From positions 1-12,999 of the forward strand of contig JBGCFN010000003.1 in NCBI GenBank assembly GCA_045106935.1: a stretch of DNA of 12,999 bases, read 5' to 3'. Below are positions 5,845 through 12,999 of the stretch, one piece after another. This DNA is from UBA1858 sp045106935. Lineage in GTDB: Bacteria > Pseudomonadota > Gammaproteobacteria > UBA4575. The notes below the pieces were generated by a model. It saw only the letters and a list, made by a program, of their open reading frames with translations, did no database searches and was not told where the DNA came from. The stretch's first letter is position 1; every line of letters begins with the position of its first letter. The position numbers were made by a program, and so were the translations under genes.

Positions 5845-6672
5845 ATGAATTTAAAAGGAATTTTATCAGTTGCCGGTCGTACTGACACAGGAAAAGTACG
5901 CTCGCATAATGAAGATTTCCTCGGTGAAAACCTCGATATTGGTTTGGTCGCCTTAGCCGATGGCATGGGTGGCTATAAAAGCGGCGAAGTAGCCAGCGAG
6001 CTCGCAATTTCGACGGTGTTATCGGAACTTGAAGAGCAAATTCCAAAATTGACACCCGGTGAGTTAGACCCTCAAACCGGCTATTCCAACGAAAGTTTAG
6101 CGGTGCGCGAGGCAATCATCAGCGCCAATGAAAAAATCTATCAAAAAGGCATGGATGACCCTGAATGCCGTGGCATGGGTACCACGCTGGTGATGGCTAT
6201 ACTCTATAATAATCAGGTCACGATTGCCCATGTAGGTGACTCGAGAATGTATCGCTTTCGCAGCTCCAAATTAGAGCAAGTCACTGTTGACCATACGTTT
6301 TTACAGGAACTCGTTGACCGAGGGTATTACACCCAAGAAGAAGCAGACGCATCACTAAACCGTAATTTGGTCACTCGAGCACTAGGCATTCAACCAACGA
6401 CCGCCGTGGATATTCGAGAGGATATGGTAATCCCTGGTGATATCTATTTACTATGCTCCGATGGTCTGACAGATATGGTGGATGATCAAGAAATATCTAA
6501 TATAGTGAGTGAGTTCCGTGATAATCTCGACAAAATAGCTGAAAATCTTGTGGAATGTGCGAACGTTAAAGGTGGCCGAGATAATATTTCAGTATTATTA
6601 GCCCAACCTACGAAAGCATTTCCTGAGAAGAAACGCTGGAAAAAAAAAAAAAAAAAGATATTTGGACAGTAA
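5845..6672 (+). CDS. PP2C-family (PPM) Ser/Thr protein phosphatase
   Basis: A 275-residue single-domain, metal-dependent phosphatase, probably cytoplasmic because no signal peptide or TM helix is visible. The PPM motifs are all present: VRSHNED (18-24), ADGMGG (38-43) with metal ligand D39, RGMGTT (109-114), HVGDSR (129-134) with D132, LVTRALG (175-181), CSDGLTDM (204-211) with D206, and GGRDN (243-247) with D246. Length fits stand-alone bacterial PP2C enzymes such as PrpC/Stp/PppA. The protein ends in a basic tail, KKRWKKKKKKIFGQ (262-275), encoded by a run of 17 A. Its TAA stop directly touches the ATG of the FHA gene in the same frame. It most likely removes phosphates placed by the upstream kinase. 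No ribosome-binding site is evident at the ATG; the candidate promoter at 5793-5821 lies just before it. Confidence 0.94.
   Translation: MNLKGILSVAGRTDTGKVRSHNEDFLGENLDIGLVALADGMGGYKSGEVASELAISTVLSELEEQIPKLTPGELDPQTGYSNESLAVREAIISANEKIYQKGMDDPECRGMGTTLVMAILYNNQVTIAHVGDSRMYRFRSSKLEQVTVDHTFLQELVDRGYYTQEEADASLNRNLVTRALGIQPTTAVDIREDMVIPGDIYLLCSDGLTDMVDDQEISNIVSEFRDNLDKIAENLVECANVKGGRDNISVLLAQPTKAFPEKKRWKKKKKKIFGQ
6640..6656 (+). repeat. Homopolymer run of 17 A in the 3' end of the PP2C gene
   Basis: Seventeen uninterrupted A bases begin at codon 266 and encode five AAA lysines plus the first two bases of an AAG. Such runs are prone to replication and RNA polymerase slippage. By my reading, one extra A would shift the stop to 6702-6704 and one fewer A to 6689-6691; both lie beyond the FHA start at 6673. 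It is also a place where homopolymer sequencing errors are likely. Confidence 0.95.
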
Positions 6673-7563
6673 ATGGTCATGTCACATTTAGTAGTTACTC
6701 TTGAAGATAAGCTGGTCGGTGAATTCCCTATTTCTAAAGAAAAAATGACAATAGGGCGCAAGCCTGATAATGATATATGTATCAACAATTTAGCAATCAG
6801 TAGCTACCATACCCAAATTATCACTGTGCTAGACAGTTCCTTCCTAGAAGACTTAAATAGCACCAATGGCACCTATGTCAATGCCCGCCTTGTGAAAAAG
6901 CATGCGCTGGAAGATGGCGATTTAATCGACGTGGGTAATTACCGCATTCGCTATGTAGGCAATGAGCCTCAAGAAGCATCTGACGAAGAAAGTGATGTGC
7001 TCGAAAAGACAATCGTCTTATCACCAGGCAGCCCTGACTCTGTCGAAGAGTTCATGAAAAAAGAAAATACGATCATCGAGCCTAGACCAACTAGCACCTT
7101 ATCAAATCACCCGGCACCTATCATTGACACACGTGATGAGGCCGAGGTAGAGGAATCAGCACCTGTTGTGGCTCCAGTAGAAGCAGCTAAAGAAACACAA
7201 CAGATCCCTGTGCAGCCAACAGCAAATCCGGCAACAACTTCGAAACCAGAAAAAATCACTGAACCATCAAACGGTCAGGTCTCGGAACAACCAGAGCGAC
7301 TGGGTAAATTACAGGTTCTCAACGGAAAGAATGCAGGCTTAGTACTTGATCTAAAAAAATCACTGACAACATTTGGGTCACCTAAGCTCGCGGTTGCTGG
7401 AGTGACAAAACGTGCTAAGGGCTATTTCCTTATCCATGTTCAAGGACAAGAAGGCCAACCAACTCTATTAAATGGTGAGCCACTCAAAGACAAAGCAACT
7501 CAGCTAGAAGATAACGATATTATTGAAGTTGCAAACATCAAACTCGAGTTTTTTACTGAGTAA
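6673..7563 (+). CDS. FHA-domain phosphothreonine-binding protein, with second degenerate FHA-like domain
   Basis: A 296-residue cytoplasmic reader protein. The N-terminal FHA domain (about 5-96) has the canonical residues: IGRK (27-30, R29), SSYH (43-46), and DLNSTNGTYVN (60-70, with N62 and N65). A charged, Pro/Glu/Ala-rich linker (about 97-208) contains two similar Thr motifs, EKTIVL (111-116) and ENTIIE (131-136). The C-terminal part (about 210-296) looks like a second FHA fold: KLQVLNGKNAGLVLDL, TTFGSP in place of the GR strand, GYFLIHV, LLNGEPL and DNDIIEVANIKLEFF. It lacks the Arg and Ser-x-x-His set, so phosphopeptide binding there is doubtful. The ATG at 6673 follows the phosphatase TAA without a gap, with GGA 6 nt upstream; a second in-frame ATG at 6679 is less well spaced. 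Likely partner: the kinase at 4501-5811 or its substrates. Confidence 0.9.
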   Translation: MVMSHLVVTLEDKLVGEFPISKEKMTIGRKPDNDICINNLAISSYHTQIITVLDSSFLEDLNSTNGTYVNARLVKKHALEDGDLIDVGNYRIRYVGNEPQEASDEESDVLEKTIVLSPGSPDSVEEFMKKENTIIEPRPTSTLSNHPAPIIDTRDEAEVEESAPVVAPVEAAKETQQIPVQPTANPATTSKPEKITEPSNGQVSEQPERLGKLQVLNGKNAGLVLDLKKSLTTFGSPKLAVAGVTKRAKGYFLIHVQGQEGQPTLLNGEPLKDKATQLEDNDIIEVANIKLEFFTE

Positions 7564-7569
7564 ATTCTT

Positions 7570-9228
7570 TTAGTGCAAATGCAATTTCGGCACTGCTGAA
7601 AGTAATTTTTTAGTGTAGTCATGCTGCGGGTTTAGCAAAACTTCTAACGCACTTCCATTCTCAACGATTCTTCCTTGATGCATGACTGCAACATCATCAG
7701 CCAAGTAACTCACCACTGACATATCATGAGTGATAAAAAGATAGCTCATTCCTAATTCTGCTTGCAGATCTTTTAACAAATTCAATACTTGAGCTTGCAC
7801 TGATACATCTAAAGCACTCGTAGGCTCATCACAAATAATCACTTGTGGTTTAACTGCTAATGCACGTGCAATACAAATGCGTTGACGTTGTCCACCAGAA
7901 AATTCATGCGGGTATCGACTGGCTGCATCTTCAGGCAGTCCCACTTGAGATAACAACTTAGCCACGTTCAATCTACGTTGGCCAGGATTGCTTTCAACCC
8001 CCAAAGACACCATGCCTTCCTCGATAATATCCCCCACTAACATTCGCGGATTCAACGAAGAATAAGGATCTTGAAATACTATCTGTAGTTCACTTCGACG
8101 CTCACGAAGCGCTCTTTCATTAAGATCAATTAAATTCTGTCCCTGAAACATGACATCACCATGGGTCACATCCAACAGTCGCACAATACTCTTACCCACT
8201 GTTGTTTTTCCGCAACCTGATTCCCCTACAAGGGCCAGCGTTTTCCCTGGATATAATGTTAACGACACGTCATCTACCGCTTTCACGTGCCCTACCACGC
8301 GCTTAAAAATACCTTTTCTAATAGGAAAATGAACTTTAAGTTGATTAACATCTAACACCGGGTGATCGTGCTCATCTATTTGCACGCAAGCACTCAAACT
8401 ATCAGTAACATGCTCACCACCAACTGACAAACGCGAACCTCGCTTATGAATACTTGGGACCGCATTGAGTAGCTGCTGACTATAAGCATGTTGAGGTGCA
8501 GCAAAAAATACTTCACTAGAGGCAGTTTCTACAATTTCACCATAACGCATCACGGCAACACGATCAGCAATCTGTTGAACAACACCAAGATCATGAGTAA
8601 TAAAGATTAATCCCATTTTCAATTCTTCTTGCAAGCTCTTCAATAGTTCTAACACTTGAGCTTGAATCGTCACATCTAAAGCAGTGGTTGGTTCATCAGC
8701 AATCAAGACATCAGGATTAGCTGCTAATGCGATTGCAATCATTATTCGTTGACGCATACCTCCGGACAACTGATGAGGGTATTCATTCATGTTGCGCTTT
8801 GCATGTGGCAACCCGACCGCATTCAACAGATCTAAACATCGATGACGAGCAATTTGCTTAGAGACTTTCTCGTGATGAATCATTGATTCTATAATTTGAT
8901 CCCCAATTTTTATTACTGGGTTCAACGAAGTCATTGGCTCTTGAAAGATCATGGAAATTTTACTTCCTCGCACAGAACGCATTTCACGCTCACTATAACC
9001 AAGCAAGTTATCCCCGTTTAATAATACTTCACCATGAGTAATTTTTGCCGCATCAGGTAAAAGCCTTGCAATTGACAACGCCGTAATCGACTTACCAGAT
9101 CCAGACTCACCCACCAGAGCAAATGTCTCTCCACTATCCACCTCGAAGGAAACATCCTTTACCGCATTAATAGTACTATCTGAGAGCTTGATATCAGTAC
9201 TTATATTATTAACTTTCAATAATGACAT
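7570..9228 (-). CDS. Peptide-type ABC transporter ATP-binding protein, two fused ATPase domains (YejF-like)
   Basis: A 552-residue cytoplasmic ATPase that powers the importer encoded upstream. It contains two complete nucleotide-binding domains. Domain 1 has Walker A GESGSGKS (40-47), Q-loop Q96, signature LSGGMRQR (154-161), Walker B IADEPTTALD (176-185) and switch H212. Domain 2 has Walker A GESGCGKT (335-342), Q386, signature FSGGQRQR (443-450), Walker B CDEPTSALD (466-474) and H501. Each ends in the oligopeptide-type C-terminal extension (HAYSQQLLNAVP, HDYTKKLLSAVP). Such fusions of DppD- and DppF-like subunits are typical of YejF. I place the start at ATG 9228 (MSLLKV), 5 bp after the permease stop and with GGA 9 nt upstream. 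The frame stays open to an ATG at 9348, but that would overlap the permease by over 100 bp and add a Cys-rich stretch unlike any ABC N-terminus. Confidence 0.94.
   Translation of the reverse strand: MSLLKVNNISTDIKLSDSTINAVKDVSFEVDSGETFALVGESGSGKSITALSIARLLPDAAKITHGEVLLNGDNLLGYSEREMRSVRGSKISMIFQEPMTSLNPVIKIGDQIIESMIHHEKVSKQIARHRCLDLLNAVGLPHAKRNMNEYPHQLSGGMRQRIMIAIALAANPDVLIADEPTTALDVTIQAQVLELLKSLQEELKMGLIFITHDLGVVQQIADRVAVMRYGEIVETASSEVFFAAPQHAYSQQLLNAVPSIHKRGSRLSVGGEHVTDSLSACVQIDEHDHPVLDVNQLKVHFPIRKGIFKRVVGHVKAVDDVSLTLYPGKTLALVGESGCGKTTVGKSIVRLLDVTHGDVMFQGQNLIDLNERALRERRSELQIVFQDPYSSLNPRMLVGDIIEEGMVSLGVESNPGQRRLNVAKLLSQVGLPEDAASRYPHEFSGGQRQRICIARALAVKPQVIICDEPTSALDVSVQAQVLNLLKDLQAELGMSYLFITHDMSVVSYLADDVAVMHQGRIVENGSALEVLLNPQHDYTKKLLSAVPKLHLH
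7585..7611 (+). terminator. Candidate Rho-independent terminator of the kinase/PP2C/FHA unit
   Basis: TTTCGGC (7585-7591), loop ACT, GCTGAAA (7595-7601) form a 7-bp stem with one G-U pair, then GTAA and six T (7606-7611). It lies 21 bp after the FHA stop, inside the last codons of the opposite-strand ABC ATPase gene. The 4-nt gap before the T run weakens it. Confidence 0.4.
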
Positions 9229-9233
9229 AACTG

Positions 9234-10646
9234 TTATTCCGAACCCGACACACGTGGATCTAATGCATCTCTGACAGCATCTGCAAATAGATTTGCAAAT
9301 AATACTAATGTGAACATAAATAAAAATGCTGCTGTTAATGACCACCACACCACCGGATCACGCGCCATTTCAAGCCGCGCTTGGTTTATCATATTTCCCC
9401 AGCTATTGGTCGCTGGATCAACGCCAATATTAATATATGACAACACAGCTTCTGCCAATACTAAACCACTAAAATCAAGCGCCACTGTAATTAATACAAT
9501 ATGCATGAAATTTGGCATTACATGACGCGTAAGAATCCTAAATTTTGTTACGCCAAAAGCAGTTGCCGCTTGTATGTATTCCATCTCGCGCAGTTTAAAT
9601 GTCTCAGCACGCAACAAACGACATAACCCAGTCCAACTGGTCACACCCAAAATCAAACACAAAAACAACAAACGCACATCTGCACGTTCAATTAAACTAT
9701 TAAAGTTTTCCTCATTATTACTCATATAAATTTGCACCAATAAAATAGACGCAGCAATAAGTAATACACCCGGAATTGAATTCAGCGTGGTATATAAGTA
9801 TTGAATAAGATCATCCACCCAACCTCTAAAGTAACCGGCCATTGCTCCCAATGATATCGCCACAGGCAACATCACAATAGTCGTTAATGTGCCAATTAAA
9901 ATACCTGTTCGAATACTTTTCACTGCCTGATAAAAAACATCCTGACCCACTTTATCAGTACCAAACAAATGATAATAAGAACCCACCACCATACACACAG
10001 AAATAAATATGATGATCAGCCCTGTTGTCATTGCGATGGCACGCATGGGGTAATCATTTTTTGAAACAAACAGCTTAGATAATGATTTAGAAAAAGCTTG
10101 CTCATTCTTTCTGGAATTCACCATGCATATTATTCCCCACAATACAGACCAGGCAATAAACGCATACAACACTCCCTTAATAACAAGCATGGCAATATCA
10201 GAAGATTTATCTTGTTTGGAAAGATCTAAATGCGCACCCCCATGCTTGAGTGATGGATATATTTGCTGCATCGAACCATCTGCTTGTTGAACCATTTCTT
10301 TAGAGAACAAATGCAGCGCTAGTGGTGCAGAAAATGTCTTTTCTACCTGCGTACGCATAGGTGTCATCAAAACATCCAATACACTCAAAATCTCATTAGA
10401 ATATTGAGCTTGCTCGGCCTGTGCATTTTCCAATCGCGGATTGAAATGCATGGAATCTAACAGCGCGATGCTGTAGTAAGTCAATAAAACCAACAAGGAA
10501 ACAATCCCTGTTGTACGCTTGAATACCTTTTTCCATGGGCGACTGATATGTTCACGCTTGCGCGCAAACAATATAAACGCCACCAGCAATGCTGTTAGGA
10601 AAAAAAACAAAGCATCTGTGATTAATATGACGGGCTGAAATGGCAT
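9234..10646 (-). CDS. ABC transporter permease, DppC/YejE type with long N-terminal extension
   Basis: A 470-residue inner-membrane permease. The C-terminal part (about 225-470) is a standard DppC-type BPD_transp_1 domain: FGTDKVGQDVFYQAV (228-242), the EAA loop EYIQAATAFGVTKFRILTRHVMPN (356-379), which couples to the ATPase, and the terminal DAVRDALDPR (456-465). The N-terminal 200 residues are unusual. They have two helices (about 8-27 and 46-65), a predominantly polar stretch of about 85 residues that is probably periplasmic, and another helix (about 152-176) before the usual first helix (203-225). E. coli YejE is around 340 residues, so about 130 residues are extra. The gene starts 2 bp after the upstream permease stop and ends 5 bp before the ATPase start, indicating an operon. 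Confidence 0.93.
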   Translation of the reverse strand: MPFQPVILITDALFFFLTALLVAFILFARKREHISRPWKKVFKRTTGIVSLLVLLTYYSIALLDSMHFNPRLENAQAEQAQYSNEILSVLDVLMTPMRTQVEKTFSAPLALHLFSKEMVQQADGSMQQIYPSLKHGGAHLDLSKQDKSSDIAMLVIKGVLYAFIAWSVLWGIICMVNSRKNEQAFSKSLSKLFVSKNDYPMRAIAMTTGLIIIFISVCMVVGSYYHLFGTDKVGQDVFYQAVKSIRTGILIGTLTTIVMLPVAISLGAMAGYFRGWVDDLIQYLYTTLNSIPGVLLIAASILLVQIYMSNNEENFNSLIERADVRLLFLCLILGVTSWTGLCRLLRAETFKLREMEYIQAATAFGVTKFRILTRHVMPNFMHIVLITVALDFSGLVLAEAVLSYINIGVDPATNSWGNMINQARLEMARDPVVWWSLTAAFLFMFTLVLFANLFADAVRDALDPRVSGSE

Positions 10647-10648
10647 GA

Positions 10649-11626
10649 CTAATTTAGACGAATACGTGGATCAACCAAAGTGTAAGAAATATCTGTCAAT
10701 ATCAAACCAATAATATATAAAACAGATCCCAGATAAACCATCGATCTTACAATTGCAAAATCCTGACTGTTGATCGCATCAATCGTATAACTACCCAGCC
10801 CTGGAATACCGAAAAAACTTTCCACCAACAAACTACCCATAAACAACATCGGCAACACAACAACGACGCCAGTCAGTATTGGAATTAATGCATTTCTCAA
10901 CACATGCCTAAACAAAACTAATTGCTCAGACAAGCCTTTTGATCTAGCAGTCCTGACATAGTCCTTGTTTATCTCTTCCAAAAATATAGTTCGATACCAA
11001 CGCGTACTAGAACCAATTCCACCAATGACACCAATAATCACTGGCAGAATTAAAAACTTAATGGCTTCGAATCCTGTGTCATAACCAGATATAGGAACGA
11101 CTTGTAGCAATTTACCAATAACAAATTGCCCACCAATAATATAAAACAAGGTGGACACCGACATTAACGCGACACAGATGATAACCGCCCAATAATCAAT
11201 ATAAGTGGCACGAAAAAACGCAATCAATAAAGCAAATGTGATAGTGACAAATAAACCGAGAATTAAATTTGGAATTGCAATCGCTAAACTTGGCCACATG
11301 CGATTACTAATGTCATACCCAATATTTCTTCCACTATCAGAACTGCCAAAATCGAATACAAATAACTTTATTGATTTTTGAAAAAATATTGTCTCAGTTA
11401 TTTTTTCCATCCCCATTTCTTGCTCATTTACAAGCAAAGGCAAATGGTAACCTCGCTCGCGCTTCCACTCTTCAATCTGTTCTAATGTTGTATGCTTTTC
11501 GCCTAACTGGCTAATTGCCATATGATCTGGAGAATTGATTACAAAAAACAATACGAATGTAATAATATTCACACCGATTAAAATCGGAATGGCATACAGC
11601 AGTCGACGAATAATATAGCTAATCAT
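10649..11626 (-). CDS. ABC transporter permease, DppB/YejB type
   Basis: A 325-residue inner-membrane permease that pairs with the next subunit to form the translocation path. The N-terminus ISYIIRRLLYAIPILIGVNIITF is typical of DppB/OppB/YejB. The EAA loop is DYVRTARSKGLSEQLVLFRHVLRNALIPI (222-250), and FFGIPGLGSY (271-280) and the end TLVDPRIRLN (316-325) are family landmarks. The periplasmic loop after TM1 (about 31-110) is shorter than in some relatives but contains the expected segment before WPSLAIAIPN. The start ATG overlaps the upstream binding-protein stop as ATGA (11626-11623), giving translational coupling. The stop TAG lies 2 bp before the next permease ATG. Confidence 0.95.
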   Translation of the reverse strand: MISYIIRRLLYAIPILIGVNIITFVLFFVINSPDHMAISQLGEKHTTLEQIEEWKRERGYHLPLLVNEQEMGMEKITETIFFQKSIKLFVFDFGSSDSGRNIGYDISNRMWPSLAIAIPNLILGLFVTITFALLIAFFRATYIDYWAVIICVALMSVSTLFYIIGGQFVIGKLLQVVPISGYDTGFEAIKFLILPVIIGVIGGIGSSTRWYRTIFLEEINKDYVRTARSKGLSEQLVLFRHVLRNALIPILTGVVVVLPMLFMGSLLVESFFGIPGLGSYTIDAINSQDFAIVRSMVYLGSVLYIIGLILTDISYTLVDPRIRLN

Positions 11627-12999
11627 AATGCTTTAGCTTTTTCACGCTGGTAATAACCGCGAATTGCCGGAACGATAGTAACAATTAGCAAAATTATCAT
11701 TAAATAGATTGGCCACAATATCGGCTTATTCCATTGCTCACGCAGTTGAGCACGCATCTCAGAATCAATCCGGCGATACTTAACATCATTATTTGCCATG
11801 GCATTTGGCTTAACATTTTTATTCCAACCATGATACAAAGAGTAACCTTTGGGGTTAAACGCCCAAACCCACGGAGCATCCGCTCTCACAATCTCGTTCA
11901 TTTGACGAATCAGTGCTAGACGCTCTGGCCCATTTTCCATATTTTTCATTTGATCGAACAACTTATCAAATTCAGGATTGCTATAATTACTGTAATTCTG
12001 ACCTTTACTATCTAATACGGAGTGCGGACCATACAAAAGGAAGAAAAAGTTTTCTGGATCAGGGTAATCTGCATTCCAACCCAAGGTATAAATTTGCACA
12101 CTACCATCACGAATTTTATCGTAATAACGATTCACATCAGTCCCACGAATGACTAATTCGATATCAATCTTTTTAAATTGTTTAACCATCCAATTTAACA
12201 ATGCTTTAGTATCGGCCCCTCGGCTAACCGCATCATAGTATAAAATTAGAGGTCTTCCAGAAGCCTGATCAAATCCATCTGCATAACCGGCATCCACCAT
12301 AATCTGCTTTGCTTCAGCGATGCTTTTTCTTACTGGGCGATTATTTTCCCAGTTGTATACATATGGATTAATCCCAGCTTTACCTTTTTGATAGCCATAA
12401 ATTCCTGGCGGTATTGGTCCTTGTGCCGGGATACCACGACCGTTTTTAAAAATAGAGATAAACTCATCATAATCAACTGCAATTGAAATAGCGCGCCTTA
12501 GCAGACGTGCTCGCTCAGAGTCTCCTCCAAGCACTGGATCACGCATATTAAAACCAAGATAAAACAAGCTTGGCTGTACTGCAGAAGCTAGCTTTATATC
12601 TTTTTCTTTCATTTCTTCGGTTAAACCAAATTCTCCTTGTGAATTAAGTTCAACTGATTGATCGAAACTATCTGACGTGATACCCGAAGTATCATAATAG
12701 CCTTGAAGGAATTTATTAAAATATGGAATGCTTTCTTTTTCCAGACTAAAAACAACTTTGTCAGCTAATGGCAAGGGTTTTCCTGCGTCGTCTAACAATC
12801 CTGCTTCCCTGTCGCCTGGTTCACCTTCCTTAGGAAAAGTTTCACCATGGAAATTCGGGTTGCGATCTAACACCATTCGCAAATTAGGATTGTTTTCAGT
12901 CAACATGAACGGCCCTGTACCAATGGGATACCATTCAAAGGATATATTGCGCTCTCCCACTCCGGCTTGAGCATAAAATTTATCTGCCTCCCATGGGAC
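11623..12999 (-). CDS. Peptide-type extracellular solute-binding protein (SBP_bac_5), 5' end cut; C-terminal TM helix
   Basis: The visible 458 residues read without a stop to the right edge, so the true start is outside. A GTG at 12960 is an internal Val, since the frame upstream reads WEADKFYAQAGVGERNISFEWYP. The family is shown by YPIGTGPFML, the YLGFNMRDPVLGGDSERARLLRRAISIAVDYDEFI segment, IPPGIYGY and the late NADYPDPENFFFLLYG and YSNPEFDKLFDQM segments, typical of oligopeptide-binding proteins of the DppA/OppA/YejA superfamily. The substrate is probably a peptide, but nickel, opine or sugar relatives exist. Unusually, the protein ends in a hydrophobic helix (11662-11721, ILWPIYLMIILLIVTIVPAI) followed by the basic tail RGYYQREKAKAL. 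This would anchor the binding protein in the inner membrane with its tail in the cytoplasm. It is the first visible gene of the ABC operon; any promoter is off the window. Confidence 0.92.
   Translation of the reverse strand, partial: VPWEADKFYAQAGVGERNISFEWYPIGTGPFMLTENNPNLRMVLDRNPNFHGETFPKEGEPGDREAGLLDDAGKPLPLADKVVFSLEKESIPYFNKFLQGYYDTSGITSDSFDQSVELNSQGEFGLTEEMKEKDIKLASAVQPSLFYLGFNMRDPVLGGDSERARLLRRAISIAVDYDEFISIFKNGRGIPAQGPIPPGIYGYQKGKAGINPYVYNWENNRPVRKSIAEAKQIMVDAGYADGFDQASGRPLILYYDAVSRGADTKALLNWMVKQFKKIDIELVIRGTDVNRYYDKIRDGSVQIYTLGWNADYPDPENFFFLLYGPHSVLDSKGQNYSNYSNPEFDKLFDQMKNMENGPERLALIRQMNEIVRADAPWVWAFNPKGYSLYHGWNKNVKPNAMANNDVKYRRIDSEMRAQLREQWNKPILWPIYLMIILLIVTIVPAIRGYYQREKAKAL

Noticed and set aside
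5520..6115. Minus-strand reading frames opposite the kinase/PP2C junction
   Set aside because: They are opposite strongly supported kinase and phosphatase codons, are not similar to known families and have no start signals.
7545..7556. Palindrome AAACTCGAGTTT near the end of the FHA gene
   Set aside because: It lies in codons for the conserved final strand (K-L-E-F), lacks a loop for a stable hairpin and has no regulatory context.
4501..7563. Type VI secretion signalling cassette
   Set aside because: No Tss structural, effector or immunity gene is present in the window, so only the kinase, phosphatase and FHA functions are supported.
9229..9348. Extended start of the ABC ATPase at 9348, adding 40 residues
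   Set aside because: The added stretch overlaps the permease coding end, is Cys/Ile-rich and unlike ABC N-termini; ATG at 9228 has a GGA upstream and is followed by a typical first strand.
11623..12960. Complete binding-protein gene starting with GTG at 12960
   Set aside because: The frame continues upstream to the window edge with family-like sequence, and there is no signal peptide after the GTG; the gene is truncated by the window.

Overview
The window reads as a chromosomal segment of an A+T-rich gammaproteobacterium. The evidence is gene content and order: ratA close to and divergent from smpB, and a YafS-like methyltransferase, rnhA and dnaQ grouped together, both familiar gammaproteobacterial arrangements. 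The proteins are of ordinary length with intact catalytic residues. I see no rRNA, tRNA, insertion sequence, phage gene or CRISPR array. Genus cannot be assigned from sequence reading alone.

Layout. Positions 1-1764 (minus strand): a sodium:neurotransmitter-symporter-family transporter followed about 15 bp later by ratA, which runs off the left edge. Positions 1874-2350 (plus): smpB, whose stop codon overlaps the stop codon of dnaQ. Positions 2347-4271 (minus): a YafS-like methyltransferase, rnhA and dnaQ, probably one transcription unit. Positions 4272-4500: a divergent regulatory gap with two palindromic elements that share the core TACGCG. Positions 4501-7563 (plus): a three-gene phosphosignalling module made of a membrane-anchored Ser/Thr kinase with a TPR-like region, a PP2C-type phosphatase, and a protein with one canonical and one degenerate FHA domain. 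Positions 7570-12999 (minus): a tightly packed peptide-type ABC importer operon in yejABEF order, with its binding protein cut by the right edge.

How the genes work together. The smpB, ratA, rnhA and dnaQ genes are housekeeping functions for ribosome rescue, respiration or ribosome association, RNA-primer removal and replication proofreading. The kinase, phosphatase and FHA genes form a complete write, erase and read set for phosphothreonine. Such triads are best known from type VI secretion loci, but no secretion gene is visible here, so the target pathway is unknown. This is the most interesting part of the window. It includes a 17-base A run at the phosphatase/FHA junction and two similar Thr-containing motifs between the FHA domains. 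The ABC operon has two unusual parts: a permease with a long N-terminal extension and a binding protein ending in a transmembrane helix.
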